From contig JASHSZ010000255.1 in assembly GCA_030040815.1 (NCBI GenBank), positions 1 to 6,103 on the forward strand: a DNA stretch of 6,103 nt, given 5' to 3'. Source of the stretch: Streptosporangiaceae bacterium (lineage in GTDB: Bacteria; Actinomycetota; Actinomycetes; Streptosporangiales; Streptosporangiaceae). Both the position numbers and the translations under genes were made by a program. The notes below the pieces were generated by a model. The model was not told the DNA's origin, searched no databases, and was given only the letters and a program-made list of their open reading frames with translations. Positions 5,130 through 6,103 of this stretch are shown here, piece by piece; the stretch's first letter is position 1, and every line of letters starts with the position of its first letter.

Positions 5130-6061
5130 CCCTTCACGGCTCCGGCGACCAGCCCGCCGACGAGGCGGCGCCGGACGATGAGGAAGAAGATGACCACGGG
5201 AATCGTGTAGAGGGTGGAGGCCGCCATGATCGGCCCCCACTCCGCGCCGCCGCGGCCGAAGAAGTAGGTCACGTAGATCGGCAGTGTGTAGTCGCTGTGC
5301 GCCTGGCCGAGGAACGTCAGCGCGACGATGAACTCGTTGTACGCGGTGATGAAAGCGAAGATGCTGGTCGCCACCAGCCCGGGTGCGACAAGCGGGAACA
5401 AGATCCGCCAGAAGATGGTGAAGCCACCTGCGCCGTCGATGGCGGCGGCTTCCTCGAGTTCCCGCGGAATCGTCGCAACGAAGTTGCGGAGCATCCAGAT
5501 GGACACCGGGAGCGCCTGAGCGGCGTAGACGATCACTAGGCCGACCAGGTTCTGCAGCAGGTTGAGCCGATTGAAGTCGAGGAACAGCGGGATGATCAGC
5601 GCCTGCGCCGGGACTAGCTGCACGATCAGCAGCATCACCAGGAGCGTGGCCCGCAGCCGGAACCGGTACCTGGCCACCGCGACCGACGCCATCAGCGAGA
5701 GCAGCGATGCGAGCAGCACGGCAGCCAGGGTCACCGTGAGGCTGTTGCGGAAGAACAGCCAGACCGTGCCGATGCCGGACACCTGCCCGCTGCTGACCGC
5801 GCGGAAGTTTTCGAGCGTCGGGTGCGCCGGGAGGAGGTTCGGCGTCAGGGAGTAGATCTCGTGGGACGGCTTGAACGCCGTCGACACCATCCAGAACAGC
5901 GGGAACAGGGTGGCCAGCGCGATCAGTAGGCCCAGCAGATTCACGCCGACGGCACGAGTGCGCTTGGCGGTTCGGGCTCGGGAGCCGGCTGCACCGCCCG
6001 CACGCCGTCGGGCGGCGGCCAGCGGGTCCAGCCGCGCCGCAGTCAGGTCGGCGCCGGTCAT
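5126..6061 (-). CDS. ABC sugar transporter permease, MalG type
   Basis: Inner-membrane subunit of a carbohydrate ABC importer (MalG/DasC/NgcG class), 311 residues. It has an Arg/Ala-rich cytoplasmic N-tail (1-37) and about six hydrophobic segments (38-60, 106-130, 138-160, 168-190, 225-250, 277-297). The EAA loop that docks the ATPase is clear: EEAAAIDGAGGFTIFW (203-218), followed by RILFPLVAPG. The C-terminus GLVAGAVKG is typical of MalG-type permeases. It should pair with a MalF-type permease and a solute-binding protein encoded upstream, beyond the window. The ATPase may be a shared MsiK-like protein, since none is seen here. The stop overlaps the GH3 start (ATGA), so transport and hydrolysis are probably co-translated. 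ATG 6061 has GGGG at -8 to -11; the frame is open to the window edge, so a slightly earlier start is possible. The imported sugar is inferred from the GH3 neighbour. Confidence 0.9.
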   Translation of the reverse strand: MTGADLTAARLDPLAAARRRAGGAAGSRARTAKRTRAVGVNLLGLLIALATLFPLFWMVSTAFKPSHEIYSLTPNLLPAHPTLENFRAVSSGQVSGIGTVWLFFRNSLTVTLAAVLLASLLSLMASVAVARYRFRLRATLLVMLLIVQLVPAQALIIPLFLDFNRLNLLQNLVGLVIVYAAQALPVSIWMLRNFVATIPRELEEAAAIDGAGGFTIFWRILFPLVAPGLVATSIFAFITAYNEFIVALTFLGQAHSDYTLPIYVTYFFGRGGAEWGPIMAASTLYTIPVVIFFLIVRRRLVGGLVAGAVKG

Positions 6062-6103
6062 GTCAGCGCCCCATGCCGGATCGAGGTTCGGACGTAGCCG
6101 ACG
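6058..6103 (-). CDS. Possible 3' end of the upstream operon gene (perhaps MalF-type permease), partial
   Basis: One minus-strand frame reads VGYVRTSIRHGALT and then TGA, with the stop overlapping the permease ATG as ATGA. This is the same junction type as permease/GH3. A MalF-type partner permease is expected at this place in sugar ABC operons. Only 14 residues are visible. Another frame also stops nearby (TGA at 6065-6063), so the frame choice rests on the overlap pattern alone. Confidence 0.3.
   Translation of the reverse strand, partial: VGYVRTSIRHGALT

Noticed and set aside
4276..5181. Long plus-strand open frame of 301 codons opposite the GH3 gene
   Set aside because: It is a high-GC antisense shadow; the translation shows no recognisable fold and is Ser/Arg/Pro-rich, while the minus strand carries complete GH3 motifs.
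5130..5240. GH3 start at 5240 giving 544 residues
   Set aside because: The extra 37 residues overlap the permease C-terminus in another frame and are His/Arg/Pro-rich; ATG 5129 gives the usual coupled ATGA junction.

Overview
The window is high-GC with high GC3, uses GTG as well as ATG starts, and packs genes into stop/start overlaps. Together with a rimO-pgsA-cinA-clgR block, this points to an actinobacterium. I cannot name the genus. The protein calls come from recognising motifs by eye; no database search was run.

Plus strand, 1-2787: a conserved housekeeping block. It begins inside rimO (ribosomal protein S12 methylthiotransferase; its N-terminal part lies outside the window). Next come pgsA (CDP-alcohol phosphatidyltransferase) and a stand-alone cinA/pncC-type NMN amidohydrolase domain. 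These three genes are joined by two GTGA stop/start overlaps and are probably co-transcribed and translationally coupled. After a 115-bp gap with an inverted repeat and a strong ribosome binding site lies a ClgR-like XRE regulator. It has an unusual proline-rich C-terminal tail of about 100 residues. A perfect 28-bp palindrome ends this block.

Minus strand, 6103-2842 (read right to left): a sugar-uptake and processing operon. It consists of the probable last codons of an upstream gene, a MalG-type ABC sugar permease, and a cytoplasmic family GH3 beta-N-acetylglucosaminidase-like enzyme. These are joined by ATGA overlaps. The order permease then GH3 resembles the dasABC-dasD arrangement of Streptomyces, which suggests import of an N-acetylglucosamine-containing disaccharide followed by intracellular hydrolysis. 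Further along the same strand is a cysteine-free Rrf2-family regulator, separated from the GH3 gene by 290-299 bp, depending on its start, and convergent with clgR.

The spacer 3316-3605 holds no convincing gene but is rich in structure. It contains a 35-bp tandem repeat that runs into the 3' end of the GH3 gene, several GC-rich hairpins, and an AT-rich palindromic cluster at the Rrf2 start that could be a leaderless promoter and operator. I see no insertion sequence, tRNA, rRNA, CRISPR array or clear novel defence system. The best candidates for something undescribed are the ClgR tail and the structured spacer.
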